DNA of 64,000 nucleotides from the NCBI GenBank assembly GCA_949358305.1, contig OX442314.1:51963162-52027161 (forward strand). The letters run 5' to 3'. Below are positions 38,041 to 48,806 of this stretch, piece after piece. The notes beneath the pieces are model-generated. The model saw only the letters and a program-made list of their open reading frames with translations, was not told where the DNA came from and did no database searches. Made by a program: the position numbers and the translations under genes. Every line of letters begins with the position of its first letter. Position 1 is the first letter of the stretch. Origin of the DNA: Strigamia acuminata (Eukaryota > Arthropoda > Chilopoda > Geophilomorpha > Linotaeniidae).

Positions 38041-38904
38041 TAACGGGATAACTGAGAGAGTCGGGTGCGAGACCACGTGACCCGGAGTGTGGTTTTTGGG
38101 GGCGAGGGCCGTCCTCCGACCGCGCCGTGACGCGCCCCGGGTCGGATCAAGAGGCGACCCGGTCGGAAACCGAACCTCGGGGTTCCTCGGGGCGTGGTTT
38201 TTTGGGGACGGGGGGAGGGGGGGATTGGGTCGCGTGCTCCGACCGCGCCGCAACGCGCCGTGGGTCGGTCACCAACCTTTGTCAATATTTTATAAATTTC
38301 CACGGAATTTCAACAATGTTTTACATAAGTCCGTCAAATCGGGCAGAAATATCCCGTACAATGTCGCTGCAATTCTGTGGAAATTTATCAGATATTGACA
38401 AAATTCGGTGACGGGCGGAAGGGCGATTCCCGGGCGGAAGAGAGAGAGAGAGAGAGAAAGGGGGGACGGCCGGCGCCTACGCCGACGGGGCGCGGAGGGC
38501 GAGTGCACTGTTCACGCATGTGGGCGCGTGTGGACGCTCGATTTACTGGCGCGTTGGACAAGTCAAAAAAAATTTCCCAATGTCTGACAAAAATTCCATC
38601 GAATCACGGCAATATTTGACAACACTTGCACAGATTTTTAGCAACATTCACCGGCGAGGTCGTTGATGAACTCGCTTTACCCCGATGAATCTCGCGCGAC
38701 AACAACCCTGCGAAAATACCAAATCTCGTACGAATAATAAACACGGCGCAAACCGCACAAAAATCCACGACATAAAATCGAATGTCGTCTATCGGCACTC
38801 TCAGCATTCCCCCGGACATTTTCCGGAAGAGTTTGGTCCGGCCGGAATCCGAGGAATAGTCACTCCCAAAGTGCGGATTTTGCGGGTGCACTCGCTTCCG
38901 AAGG
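38041..38904. other. Satellite flank, imperfect palindrome, unassigned sequence
   Basis: 38041-38150 is the reverse complement of the array 1 flank at 21010-21120, and 38205-38270 resembles 20945-21010 in direct orientation. 38278-38402 is an imperfect hairpin. 38640-38740 read on the - strand resembles 21580-21650 (shared GTCGCGCGAGATTCRTCG). Nothing here supports a host gene. The - strand frame of the Gypsy fragment stays open through this part without resembling a polymerase. Confidence 0.6.
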
Positions 38905-40445
38905 ATAGGTGTGCCATCTGATTTTAGGACATGCATAATTGGTGTCGCCCACTTGGAAGAGGCGACAGGTGTAATGATACCCAAGGATTGCAGTCGGCGC
39001 AGCTCCTCCTCCAGTCGTGGCTTCATTGCGAGCGGAACCGGATAATTTTTCAGGAAAATCGGCTGAACAGTCGGATCGATGTCGATGTGGACCTTGTGGA
39101 CATTATAACAGCCTATTTCGTCTCGGAAAACGTCGGCATGGCGTGCCAAAATCTCGTCCAATCTGTTGGACGACGGAGCATCGAGTTTCTCGGGCGATGG
39201 CGTCGATGTGGACAACGAAAATACTTCCGCGCCCACCAATTCGCCAGTTTTCGACAGCAAACCAAATGCTTCGAGCCAGTCGCGGCCAAGAAGTGGAATG
39301 GGGCCGTGAGTCGCCACACACAACGGCAAACGAAAATCGCGATCACGATGACGAACCGGAACTTCGCAAACCCCTTCCATTCGGAGTGTTGTGCCGCCGT
39401 ACGTGTTCATCTGGATCGGAAGGGGCTGCAATGGAAAATTTGAAAAATATTTAGTATAAGTTTCGAGATTTATAAATGTAGCGCCTGCTCCCGTGTCCAT
39501 TTCCATTAGGAGATTGACATTAGCAATTTTAATGGCCAAAATAATTGGTTGTGTGGCTTTAATGCCAATCGCGTTGACGGTCGTCGTCAAATCCGGCTCG
39601 ACAGCGTAGTACGTGAGCTGTTGTGGCATCTCGACTGCATGGACTGGAGCTGGTGACTTCAAGACCGACCGGCAAACTGGTTTGATGTGGCCAGTTTTTC
39701 CGCATCCGTGGCACGTGGCATCGCGAAAACGGCACGCTTCACGCGTGTGCGACTTACTGCCGCAAGCAGAACACGCCGACGCATTTCCTTTCGAGTTGGA
39801 TGGTTGGCGGACTGCTTGAGATGAGGTAGTGCCCCTCGAGGAGCGTTTTCTACCCTTAAACGCATCGTGACGTGGCCTGGAGTCGTGTTGGAGTTTGTGC
39901 ACCGGCAGCGCCGACGCATTTTGCGTCGCGATCGCCGAAAATTCCTTCTGCGACACTTCAGCAGCGGCAGCGAACTCGACCGCGTCGTCGAACGTCAAAT
40001 CTTTTTTTAACGTGAGCGCCTGTTGCACTTGCTCATTCTGGAGGCCACAAAGAAAGCGATTTCTTAATTCGTTGGTTTTATCGGTGAACTCACAGTTTTG
40101 GGCCAGGTCCTGAAGAGCGAGAGAATACTCCAGCACGGTTTCATTCGGCAGTCGATCACGGCGGTGAAAACGGCGAATTTCTCCCAGCACGAGCGGCTTC
40201 GCGCGTGCATTCTTCTGCATCAAGGCCACTAGGTCCGCGTACTTCAATTCAGCAGCTTCCTTCGGCGCCGCGAGCGTGTCCAGCTGCTTGAAGGTCGGCA
40301 TGCCGACGTACGCCAAGAGCGTATGGACCTTCTCCTGGTCATCGACGATTTTGTTACAAGCGAAAATGCTCGTCATTCGCTTGCAATATAGGCCCCAATC
40401 CTCTGTTGGATCGTATTCCCGCGGTGTCCCTTTTAGAGCTGACAT
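38905..40445 (-). pseudogene. Gypsy gag-protease-RT fragment, 3' truncated
   Basis: Read from ATG at 40445: a Gypsy-type Gag (about residues 1-200), two CCHC/CCHC-like knuckles (CSACGSKSHTREAC and CHGCGKTGHIKPVC, about 225-265), an aspartic protease DTGAGATFIN near 318 with the IPLLGRDWL strand near 385, and the very start of reverse transcriptase (SSKWATPIMHVLKSDGTP near 500). Recognisable polymerase ends there; the catalytic motif, RNase H and integrase are absent. The frame continues to 38604 in unrelated sequence. A dead 5' fragment. Confidence 0.88.
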
Positions 40446-40638
40446 TTTGATGGCAAAAGTCGGCGTTGAGTACGAAAACGCGAGGAAAACGTGACAATGG
40501 AACGTAGGCCTAACGTCGGGGCGGCGTGGTCAGCAACGGGCCGAAAAAGTGCTCAAAAAGTTCGAAAAACACGAAAAAACTTGCGTCGCTACTGGATTCA
40601 TTAGTTGAACGTGGATTTCGGATCCTATCTCGTCGCCA

Positions 40639-40794
40639 TTTAGTATATATCTTACTAATAACAAATTATGTTGAGGATGGTTGAAATGAAAGGTCAGTCA
40701 TATTAGTCTAAGAACTAACAAGTGCTTTATTCGGGGTCAAGCTACAAGGTGGCGCTGGGGGTACAGCGCCTGAGGCAAAGATAACGTCACTACA
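40639..40794 (-). repeat. Possible 5' LTR of the Gypsy fragment
   Basis: On the - strand a ~156-bp segment starts TGTAGTGACG, contains GAATAAAGCAC and is followed by TGGCGACGAGATAGGATCC, which looks like a primer-binding site. The far end (ACTAAA) is not the usual CA, and no second copy exists in the window, so the boundaries are tentative. Confidence 0.4.
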
Positions 40795-41252
40795 CCAAAA
40801 CATGCAGTGAAGTCCGAACACAGCAGAATTTTGGTGAAAATAAAAGGAGACCTTCTTTGTGAGTTGTAAAAAGAACACTGTTTGTATTTATTTCAAAAAG
40901 ACTAGAGAATTATAGTGGGGGAAAAGGGGTAGGTGGCACTCTCCAATTGGTGAGTGAAGAACAGCTGACCTGAACTTTTGGCTGTAAAAATTGAACTTTT
41001 GGCTGAAAAAATTAAACTATTGGCTAAAAAAATTAAATCTTTAGCTAAAAAATTAAATTTTTGGATGAAAATTTTTTTTTCTAGCTAAAAAAGTAAATTT
41101 TGCAGTTAATGCGCAGATTACTATTTGTTTTAATTTGACTATTTTATTACAATTTAGATTTATCAATTACGGTAAGTCATTCATTTTCGGCAATGGGGGT
41201 TTCGACACGTTGATCTGTGTGCAGATATAAGCTGGTTCGTCTTCTTAGGCGT
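40795..41252. other. AT-rich spacer with short tandem repeat
   Basis: 40970-41105 has about six imperfect ~20-bp units of the type TTTGGCTGAAAAAATTAAAC. TTTATT at about 41142 is a - strand polyadenylation signal (AATAAA) for the next gene. Confidence 0.6.
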
Positions 41253-41694
41253 TTAGAACGACGCACAAGGTTGGGTGTTTTCACTCCTTTTTTTATAGAT
41301 ACCCTCGGCGTTATCCGTGGGGTTGCCGAAACCCTCGGGTTTACTGTTGGGGTTAACCATCGACGCTTGAACGGCCACGTTGCTTGAATGGTAGACTATC
41401 GTTCCGCACAATACCTCAGCCGCGGTAAATGCCAGTAACAAAAACGTGTACAACGTTGCCTGCATCTATAATCATACATATTAGTATTTTTAAAAAAAAT
41501 AAAAGGATTGGAAATTTTTACAAATGTGACTTTTCTCATTTCGGCAGACACCGAAACACAAACGGTTCTGTGGACAAATAACTATGCGAAAAAAATAAAA
41601 AAAAATAGAAATAAATAAATTATATATTACTAAATTTACTCACAAGTAACCCTATCGAAACGGCGAAAGCCAAATCAGATTGGATGAATGTCAT
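41253..41694 (-). CDS. Small secreted-type protein, two exons
   Basis: Exon 1 is 41644-41694 (ATG at 41694, GTGAGT donor) and exon 2 is 41253-41465 (acceptor ATTATAG immediately before an in-frame ATG). If translation starts in exon 1 the product is 87 residues; from exon 2 it is 70. The exon 2 form begins MQATLYTFLLLAFTAAEVLC, a good signal peptide, followed by a short mature part that ends IYKKRSENTQPCASF with a KKR cleavage-type site. A TATTTAAG box lies upstream on the - strand (about 41775), and AATAAA lies downstream at about 41142. No family recognised; a small peptide precursor is one possibility, but only one basic site and one mature Cys are present. Confidence 0.5.
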
Positions 41695-42173
41695 CCTCGA
41701 TCGTCGTCTGCGAAGACGAAAGAAAACTGATGTCAACTGGGATTTATCTTGATCGGCAGAAATCAGACGAATTTTTTGCTTAAATACTGGCGCTATGGAT
41801 CAAGATCCGGAACTTGAACTGAAATCCTCTGATTCTATAGGCTGGTGAGTTCTCTGGGGTATGCACGAGACATCTGATGGTGAAAATAAACATTACCACG
41901 TGTAGCCGCGGGGTTGGTTCGAAATCTGAAAACCGGAATTTACGTAAATTACGTAAAAAAAGAAGGTTTGGATGGAAGTTGCAAGATATGGAATTTAGGG
42001 TGTAGGAGATATAATTAGTGCATGATTTTTAGAAAATAAATTGAGTTTTAAAAGTTGAGATAAAAATGCAAGAAACATTGAAAAATTCAAAAATAGGAAA
42101 TAAAAAAAATTAGGAGATATAAAAATTATGGAATATAAAAATGGTACTTGAAACAGAATTAAACGCTCAGTTT
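41695..42173. other. AT-rich intergenic sequence
   Basis: Promoter side of the small secreted-protein gene, then A-rich sequence up to the BEL remnant. No gene seen. Confidence 0.5.
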
Positions 42174-44625
42174 TTATACTGCCCCCGCAACTGATGGCTG
42201 GATTTCCAAATTTACAAGGCGCTGAATGGGACGCCTCAACTTGGTTCCGTCAGCGAGAACTATATTTGCAAGAGCGAATCTTTTCATTTCTTCCCTCCCG
42301 AACGTCCGTAACACAACCCATCTTCCATTGGAGGCGTGGTTTAAATTGTTCTTCCACAATGAAGACATCATTCAATTTTAAGATGTTTTCACTCTCTTTG
42401 CCAAATTGATTTTTCAAGTCGGTGAGATATTCTTTACACCATCGTGTCCAAAATGAAAAAAAGAGTTTTTTGTCTATGACGCCACTGCTTTACGAACTTC
42501 TCCTGAGTTGACTCTGAGTCGGTTAAGTAACAGGCGGTCCGGAAGTGAAGTGAGTGTTTCTCCAGTTAAGAAGTGCGCTGGGGTGAGTGCCTTAGACTCG
42601 TTGGGCGAATCATACACGTAAGTCATTGGTCTTCGATTGATGACGGCTTCAACTTGAGTGAAGAGTGTATTTAATTGAAAGAAATTGAGGGAAGCGGATC
42701 TGGTGATTTCTTTAATCTGGCTTTTAGGGCTTTGACCATCCGCTTTCAGAATCCTCCCTCTAAACGGTGCATACTCTACAATAAATGTCCATTTGATGCC
42801 CATGTTGCCTAAATATGCTCGAAATGAATTGTTTTCAGTGTTACTCAACAGGGCACTTAGTTCTTTGTCTGTTCGGTGAAAAGTTGTCGTTGTAGATTGT
42901 TTTTGGGAGCCTGCTGCGGCTGACGAAACGCTCAAATGCATCAACGAAATCTGGAGTGCTCATTGAAGGAACCAATTCGAAGTGGACCGCTCTTATGTTG
43001 GCGCACGTAAAAAGTGCAACGTATGCTTTGGTTTTCCTTCCTCAAATGTAGATAGGTCCAGTAAAGACTATTCCAGTGACTGCAAATGGTTCGCAGCAGG
43101 TCACTCTGTCGAATGGTAGTAGGCCCGGTGACTCTTTCATCAGTCGTCCTTGTATTTGCTTGCAAATAACACACATCTTCAAAATGGACTTCAAGGTTCT
43201 CCTTGCGGTTGGCGTCCGGTAGGTCTCTAAAAAATATGATATTGTTGCCGTGAGTCCGCAATGGAGAACCTGTGAGTGACAAAATAAAAGAATTAATTTC
43301 ATTAAATTGTGTTTCAGGGGTAGGACGATTGGTTGGACAGTTGTAGTTTCGTCTCTTTGAGTTGTGCAGTCGAGTTCTCAGTCGCATAACTCCCTCATTG
43401 TTCAGAAATGGATGCATCGTTTGGATTTTTGAGTCTGCGGTCAGTCGTTTTCCGTCTTTCAGTTGTTTTATTTCTGTGCCGTATGACTCGTGTTGTGCGG
43501 CGATGACCAATGACAGGTTTGCATGTTTGAGTTCAGCAACCGTCAGTGGACCCATTTTACGTGTTAGCCTGATGTTTGGTTTTGCGTTGAAGTTGAAACG
43601 ATGGCACCATGTAGTCACTCGATTTATTGTGCTAAACGAGCTGTAATTTTCAAAACCAAAAAGTTTATTATTTTTTCTTTGAATTGCCTTGACGTGGATT
43701 TCATCGATTTCTTCTGTTTCGGAATTGATGTGGAGGCTGTCGGTCGTTAGTGTTGTCAGCGTCAGTGGGTATTTCATTCGGAATTTGGTTCGCAAATCTG
43801 GTGAGTCTGTTTGCCATTTTGCCAGCTCCATTTCAGCTGTTGAAAGAATTGCGCGGGATTCATGAAACACTCTCAAAGCCTGTTCGACATTGTCTAATGA
43901 CGAAATAAAATCGTCCATGTACAGGAACTTTTTTTTTAGGTTGCATGTTTCTGGAAAATCTGCCATGTGTTTTTTGAGGTGGTGTTTGATCGTCGCGCTA
44001 AGCAAGAACGAACTTGGGGTCGCTCCAAATAGTATGCGCATTTGTCGTAGAATTTTGATGATGGCGCGGCCTATTCCGTCCCAATTTTTGTCCACTCACA
44101 AAAACCTTGTTGCGTTTCGGTCTCTGAGGGCTGTTTTAATCATATGAAATGCTTTTGTAATGTCCGGCATGATTGCTATTTTTCTGGAACGAAAATTTAA
44201 TAAAATGAACATTAGAGATGGTAAAAGGTTTGTCCCTATTGACAGGCAGTCATTTAAGGACGGTTGTCCTTTTTTGTGCGACGAAGCGTCGAAAATGATC
44301 CGAAGTTTTGTTGTCAGTCTTTCATCTTTGATCATTGGTCGATGGGGCATATAGTAAATGGATCCATTTTCCTCTTCTGGAGGTATTTCTTCTACAATTC
44401 CCTGCACCAGTTGATCAACTTGGTCATCGATTACTTTCTTGTACTCCAAAAACAAATTTGCTGCTTTCTGAAACGTTTAATTAAGTTTAAAAATCTTTGT
44501 TCTGCAACTTGATAATTATTTTGTATTTAATCTGGGTTGACAATCCATGGCAATATTCAACCGAATAAGTTTTCCCATTCCATTTGATCAATTTTTCCAA
44601 TTTTTCCAAAGAGTTTTATTTGGAA
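42174..44625 (-). pseudogene. BEL/Pao pol remnant (BEL-3)
   Basis: Read right to left it aligns to BEL-1 from the region before reverse transcriptase (WNGKTYSVE, about 44590) through RT (IFDASSHKKG, catalytic YMDD near 43915), then skips the RNase H domain, and resumes at the linker, the integrase zinc domain (HCGLTATISYF, about 43260), the integrase core and the DUF5641-type end (LADGTKLRRPIQRLV, about 42220). There are several frame changes (near 44460, 44096, 43290, 42944) and no recognisable LTR. An old, dead copy. Confidence 0.9.
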
Positions 44626-45028
44626 ATCGTTATGAGACAAGAAAAGAGGAAAAAGTAATATTACAACATTGCCAACCTTATTAATTTTTTAAATAATAAA
44701 CATAATTGAGGAAAAAAATAAATAAAACAAAACAACAACGACATTGTTTCAAATGAATATTTGAATATTTTAAAATTTCCTTAAATTGAGGAATTATACA
44801 ATTATACAAGTGAAACAAATTCTCCATAATTTTTTCTTTAAAAAAAAACATATAAATAGATATTTTTGTTCTTTTTTAATTTACCCCTAGTGGCAAAAGC
44901 TTGGGCAACGGTTCACTGCGGCGCTGTTATGACGAGCACGTGATCTTGTTGCTAAAGAATTATGGAAATAAATTTCTAGTGTACGGGCCCATTTCGGACA
45001 AAATTATAAGATAGATAAATTTTTAAAG

Positions 45029-45175
45029 ATGGAAGAATGCTCTGGTTTTAAGAAATATCTTCTGCCAATAGTGCAAAATAACAAGACAGAATTAGTGCCT
45101 GGAATTTGCGGTGAATCGATCAAGCTGTTGCTGTCGCTCTTTGTCTTTTATTTAATTTTAAAGTTTGGGATATAA
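45029..45175 (+). CDS. Possible 48-residue small membrane protein
   Basis: A short frame with ATG in an adequate context (AAAGATGG), a polar first half and a hydrophobic C-terminal helix (IKLLLSLFVFYLILKFGI), typical of small single-span proteins. AATAAA (45174-45179) overlaps the stop codon. Below usual length cut-offs; no family recognised. Weak support. Confidence 0.3.
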   Translation: MEECSGFKKYLLPIVQNNKTELVPGICGESIKLLLSLFVFYLILKFGI

Positions 45176-45251
45176 TAAATGAAAAAACCAGCATCAGGTA
45201 TATTGAGTAAAAGTCATCATATATTGCATACATATATATACATATTTTCAG

Positions 45252-45356
45252 ATTCAACATACAATTCCCAAGGAGTACGACTCGATTGTCTTATCGCCCG
45301 TTTCCGGATCCGGTTTTTATAATTTGGAATTGAAGATTGACACGAACCGACTCTGA
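45252..45356 (+). CDS. Candidate terminal exon
   Basis: After a good acceptor (ATATTTTCAG) an open stretch encodes 34 residues with balanced composition (IPKEYDSIVLSPVSGSGFY...) and ends in TGA. I cannot connect it in frame to an upstream exon: the best donor (CAGGTATATT at about 45197) would need another phase. Very uncertain. Confidence 0.2.
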   Translation: MQHTIPKEYDSIVLSPVSGSGFYNLELKIDTNRL

Positions 45357-45602
45357 GAGCTTGAATTTAATTAATTCAATCGGTTTTAATAATCATAAAC
45401 TGCACTTGTGATGTCAAAATGTACCATGTTAGATGTAACCTAAAATTTTACTTAAATTAATGCAAATAACTACTGGAAATCACTAAGATGAAACACACCA
45501 AAGAGACTCGAAAGAAATAATAAATATTGCATAACCAATAAGAATTTAGCTTTTCACAAGTTTAAAAAAACATTATTTAGGTCATTTTTCAGTGACATTT
45601 AG

Positions 45603-47043
45603 GGGATGGACTAATCGGCAGCTGTCAATCGTCAGCTGTCAGCTGTCAGCTGGCAGCTGGCAGCTGACGAATCGGATTATGTCGCTAATCCGCAAAAAAC
45701 GCCGAAACTAATCGGCAGCTGGCAGCTGTCAATCGTCAGCTGCCGCCGATTTTTGGCTCCGGTTTTCGACCGTCAGCTGCGCCGGTTTTTGGCCGACAGC
45801 TGCCGGTAGCTGCGTCGGTTTTAGACCGGCAGCTGCGCTGGTTTTGACCGGCAGCTGGGCCGGTTTTGGGCCGGCAGCTGCGCCGGTTTTCGATCGTCAG
45901 TTGCCGGCGATTTTCGATCGTCAGCTGCCGCCGATTTTTGACGTACAGCTGACGATTTTTGAATTTGATGGCAGCATTTTCGATCGTGTATTTGACCGGC
46001 AGCTGCGCCGGTTTTAGATCGGCAGCTGCGTCGATTTTCGACTGGCAGTTGCGACGATTTTTGACCGTCAGCTGCTGGTTTTCGACCGTCAGCGCTATGA
46101 AATACACATGAAATACACGTGAAATACTACAAAATATGAAATGAAATACTACAAATAAATATGAATATGAATATATATGAATATAAATGAATATAAATGA
46201 ATACAAATGAATACAAATATAAATGAAATAAATACTACAAATGAAATGAAATACTACAAATGAAATGAAATACTGTCAGGCCAAAATCGCCGGCCAAAAA
46301 TCGTCAGCTGTACGTCAAAAATCGCCGGCAGCTGACGATCGAAAACCGGCGCAGCTGCCGGCCCAAAACCGGCCCAGCTGCCGGCCCAAAACCGGCCCAG
46401 CTGCCGGTCAAAACCAGCGCAGCTGCCGACCAAAAATCGCCAGCTGTCCGCCAAAAATCAATCGCCGGCAGCTGCCGGCCCAAAACCGGCCCAGCTGCCG
46501 GTCAAAACCAGCGCAGCTGCCGACCAAAATTCGTCAGCTGTACGTCAAAAATCGGCGGCAGCTGACGATCGAAAATCGCCGGCAACTGACGATCAAAAAC
46601 CGGCGCAGCTGCCGGCCCAAAACCGGCCCAGCTGCCGGCCCAAAACCGGCCCAGCTGCCGGTCAAAACCAGCGCAGCTGCCGACCAAAATTCGTCAGCTG
46701 TACGTCAAAAATCGGCGGCAGCTGACGATCGAAAATCGCCGGCAACTGACGATCAAAAACCGGCGCAGCTGCCGGCCCAAAACCGGCCCAGCTGCCGGTC
46801 AAAACCAGCGCAGCTGCCGGTCTAAAACCGACGCAGCTACCGGCAGCTGTCGGCCAAAAACCGGCGCAGCTGACGGTCGAAAATCGGAGCCAAAAATCGG
46901 CGGCAGCTGACGATTGACAGCTGCCAGCTGCCGATTAGTTTCGGCGTTTTTTACGGATTAGCGACATAATCCGATTCGTCAGCTGCCAGCTGCCAGCTGC
47001 CAGCTGACAGCTGACGATTGACAGCTGCCGATTAGTCCATCCC
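45603..47043. mobile_element. Non-autonomous foldback transposon with CAGCTG-rich arms
   Basis: A 1441-bp element bounded by an 8-bp target duplication ACATTTAG (45595-45602 and 47044-47051). Termini are inverted (GGGATGGACTAATCGGCAGC at the left, its complement at the right). The outer ~360 bp of both arms are about 98% identical as inverted repeats. Inward, each arm is a run of short units centred on CAGCTG; the right arm is longer through amplification of a ~165-bp unit. A ~150-bp AT-rich spacer (ATGAATATAAATGA type, about 46105-46275) separates the arms. No transposase. The open frames in both arms come from the repeat. The 8-bp duplication fits hAT, P, Merlin or foldback-type elements; I cannot decide which transposase mobilised it. 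Confidence 0.9.
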
Positions 47044-47051
47044 ACATTTAG

Positions 47052-47186
47052 TACCTGCGACCCTCGCGAGGGTCCCAAAGCACCCGGAAGTAGAAACCAG
47101 TTACGTCATTATTAAAGCCAGGTGCACAGATCGCGAGGATCGACCAACAACAACAATACAATCCGCAATAATCTGACATTTCGTAA
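47052..47186 (+). promoter_or_regulatory. Proximal 5' region of the Sox gene
   Basis: Contains a perfect 16-bp palindrome GACCCTCGCGAGGGTC (47059-47074), a CRE-like TTACGTCA (about 47101) and an ATTATTAAAG stretch. The foldback element ends directly upstream, so any more distal promoter is separated by 1.45 kb. Functional roles are inferred from motif form only. Confidence 0.3.
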
Positions 47187-47726
47187 ATGGTTGCGCCAGA
47201 TCCGACCAAACCCCTTCACGTGAAGCGACCCATGAACGCTTTCATTCTATGGTCGCGAATAAAACGGAAAAACATATTGCAAGAGAACCCCAAGTTGCAT
47301 AACTCCGAAATCAGCAAACGACTCGGTTTCGCGTGGCACACACTCGACCAATCGGAGAAGGAAATCTACGTGGACGAAGCTAAACGACTCCGAGAACAAC
47401 ACGCGCGCGATCATCCGGATTACAAGTATCGGCCGAAGCGGAAAGCGAAGAAAAAGTGCGACGATGAAGTTCCTGTGCCCGTAAATCCGGACCACGAGGA
47501 CGGTCGTGCCGCGCCGACCGTGCGGTGTTTGCATTCGGTCGCGCCGCGTTGGCAATACGTGGTTGCACCGGAGGACGAGTTTTGCTCGCCGGCTGCCGTG
47601 TGTGAGACTTTGTTGGCGCCGGATTCTTTTGCTTATTCGGCGCCGTTGTTTTATCAGTCGGTGTCTGGTTATCAACCAATGGATTACCGCTTGTACGATT
47701 GGAATAGGAATTGTAAATTTGAATAA
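47187..47726 (+). CDS. Sox-type HMG-box transcription factor, intronless
   Basis: 179 residues. An HMG box fills about residues 10-88: [12 protein letters not shown], then [15 protein letters not shown], then [20 protein letters not shown] followed by a basic KRKAKKK. This matches the Sox family, which binds the minor groove at AACAAT-type sites and bends DNA. The NSEISKRLG and HPDYKYRP segments and the lack of introns are most like SoxB. FILWSR (usually FMVWSR) and the middle of the box are divergent. The C-terminal part is short and Tyr/Pro-rich ([17 protein letters not shown]) and may be a small activation region. AATAAA follows at about 47722. A fast-evolving SoxB paralogue is the best call; no in-frame damage. 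Confidence 0.88.
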   Translation: MVAPDPTKPLHVKRPMNAFILWSRIKRKNILQENPKLHNSEISKRLGFAWHTLDQSEKEIYVDEAKRLREQHARDHPDYKYRPKRKAKKKCDDEVPVPVNPDHEDGRAAPTVRCLHSVAPRWQYVVAPEDEFCSPAAVCETLLAPDSFAYSAPLFYQSVSGYQPMDYRLYDWNRNCKFE

Positions 47727-48055
47727 AGGTGGTTGTTTGTTGATTTTTGGTTGGTTTTGTGTTTTTTGGTTGGTGGGAATGATGAGTGGGGCTTTGGGGG
47801 TTCCGTAGGAGTGTTTGGAGAGTTTGTTGTTGTGTTGGATGGATTTATTTGTGTTGTAAGTTGAATTTTGAAAGTATGGTAGTTGTTTGTGTTTGTTTTT
47901 TGAATTGATGATTTCCGCTTGCTAATCGGTGTCATTTCCTAGGGTTTGCTCTCATTAAATAATAAATATAATAAAATCCATTCAAAACAAAAAATGTACG
48001 GTAGTGTGGGTGGTACATCTCCATTGATTGACCCCCGAGATCTTTGCTGAGCTGT
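47727..48055. other. 3' UTR of the Sox gene and spacer
   Basis: GTTTG/TTGG-rich 3' sequence with further AATAAA-type signals (about 47960). No gene. Confidence 0.5.
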
Positions 48056-48806
48056 CTCATATATTTAATTCAAAAAATCGAATATTGAATAAAAAAAAAC
48101 AATATTTAATTTTAAAAAAAACAATATTTAATTTAAAAAAAAACGATATTTAATCAAAAATGTTACCAAAGAGTCAAATTTTTAATCAAAAAATCAAATA
48201 TTTCATAAAAAAATCAAATTTTTCATAAAGAAAAATCAAATATTTTACCAAAAAATCGAATATTTAATCAAAAAATCAAATATTTCACCAAAAAATCGAA
48301 TATTTCACCAAAAAATAAAATATTTCACCAAAAATTCGAATATTTCACCAAAAAATCAAATATTTTACCAAAAAATCGAATATTTAATCAAAAAATCAAA
48401 TCTTTCACCAAAAAATCGAATACCAGTATTTAATCAAAAAATCAAATATTTCATCAAATATTTAATCAAAAAATCAAATATTTCATCAACTATTTAATCA
48501 AAAAATCAAATATTTCATCAACTATTTAATCAAAAAATCAAATATTTCATCAAATATTTAATCAAAAAATCGAATATTTAATCAAAAAATCAAATATTTC
48601 ATCAAAAAATCGAATATTTCATCAAAAAAACGAATATTTCAACAAAAAATCGAATATTTCATCAAAAAATCGAATATTTCATCAAAAAATCGAATATTTC
48701 ATCAAAAAATCGAATATTTCATCAAAAAAAAGAATATTTTATCAAAAAATCGAATATTTCATCAAAAAATCGAGTATTTCATCAAAAAATCGAATATTTC
48801 ATCAAA
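48056..48806. repeat. AT-rich minisatellite, ~20-bp unit
   Basis: About 36 imperfect copies of AAAAAATCGAATATTTCATC. Copies are more alike toward the right end (48580-48800), suggesting recent expansion there. Confidence 0.95.

Larger units (their letters stand above)
44626..45594. other. AT-rich sequence with possible small gene
   Basis: Mostly AT-rich. It contains a 48-codon frame (45029-45175) and a candidate terminal exon (45252-45356), listed separately. Confidence 0.5.

Noticed and set aside
38604-38904. Continuation of the Gypsy polyprotein to 38604
   Set aside because: After the SDGTP segment the sequence no longer resembles reverse transcriptase, and part of it matches the satellite flank repeat, so the open frame is incidental.
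45736-46825. Coding frames of 156 and 186 codons in the CAGCTG arms
   Set aside because: Products of short triplet-compatible repeats; mirrored on both arms of the foldback element.
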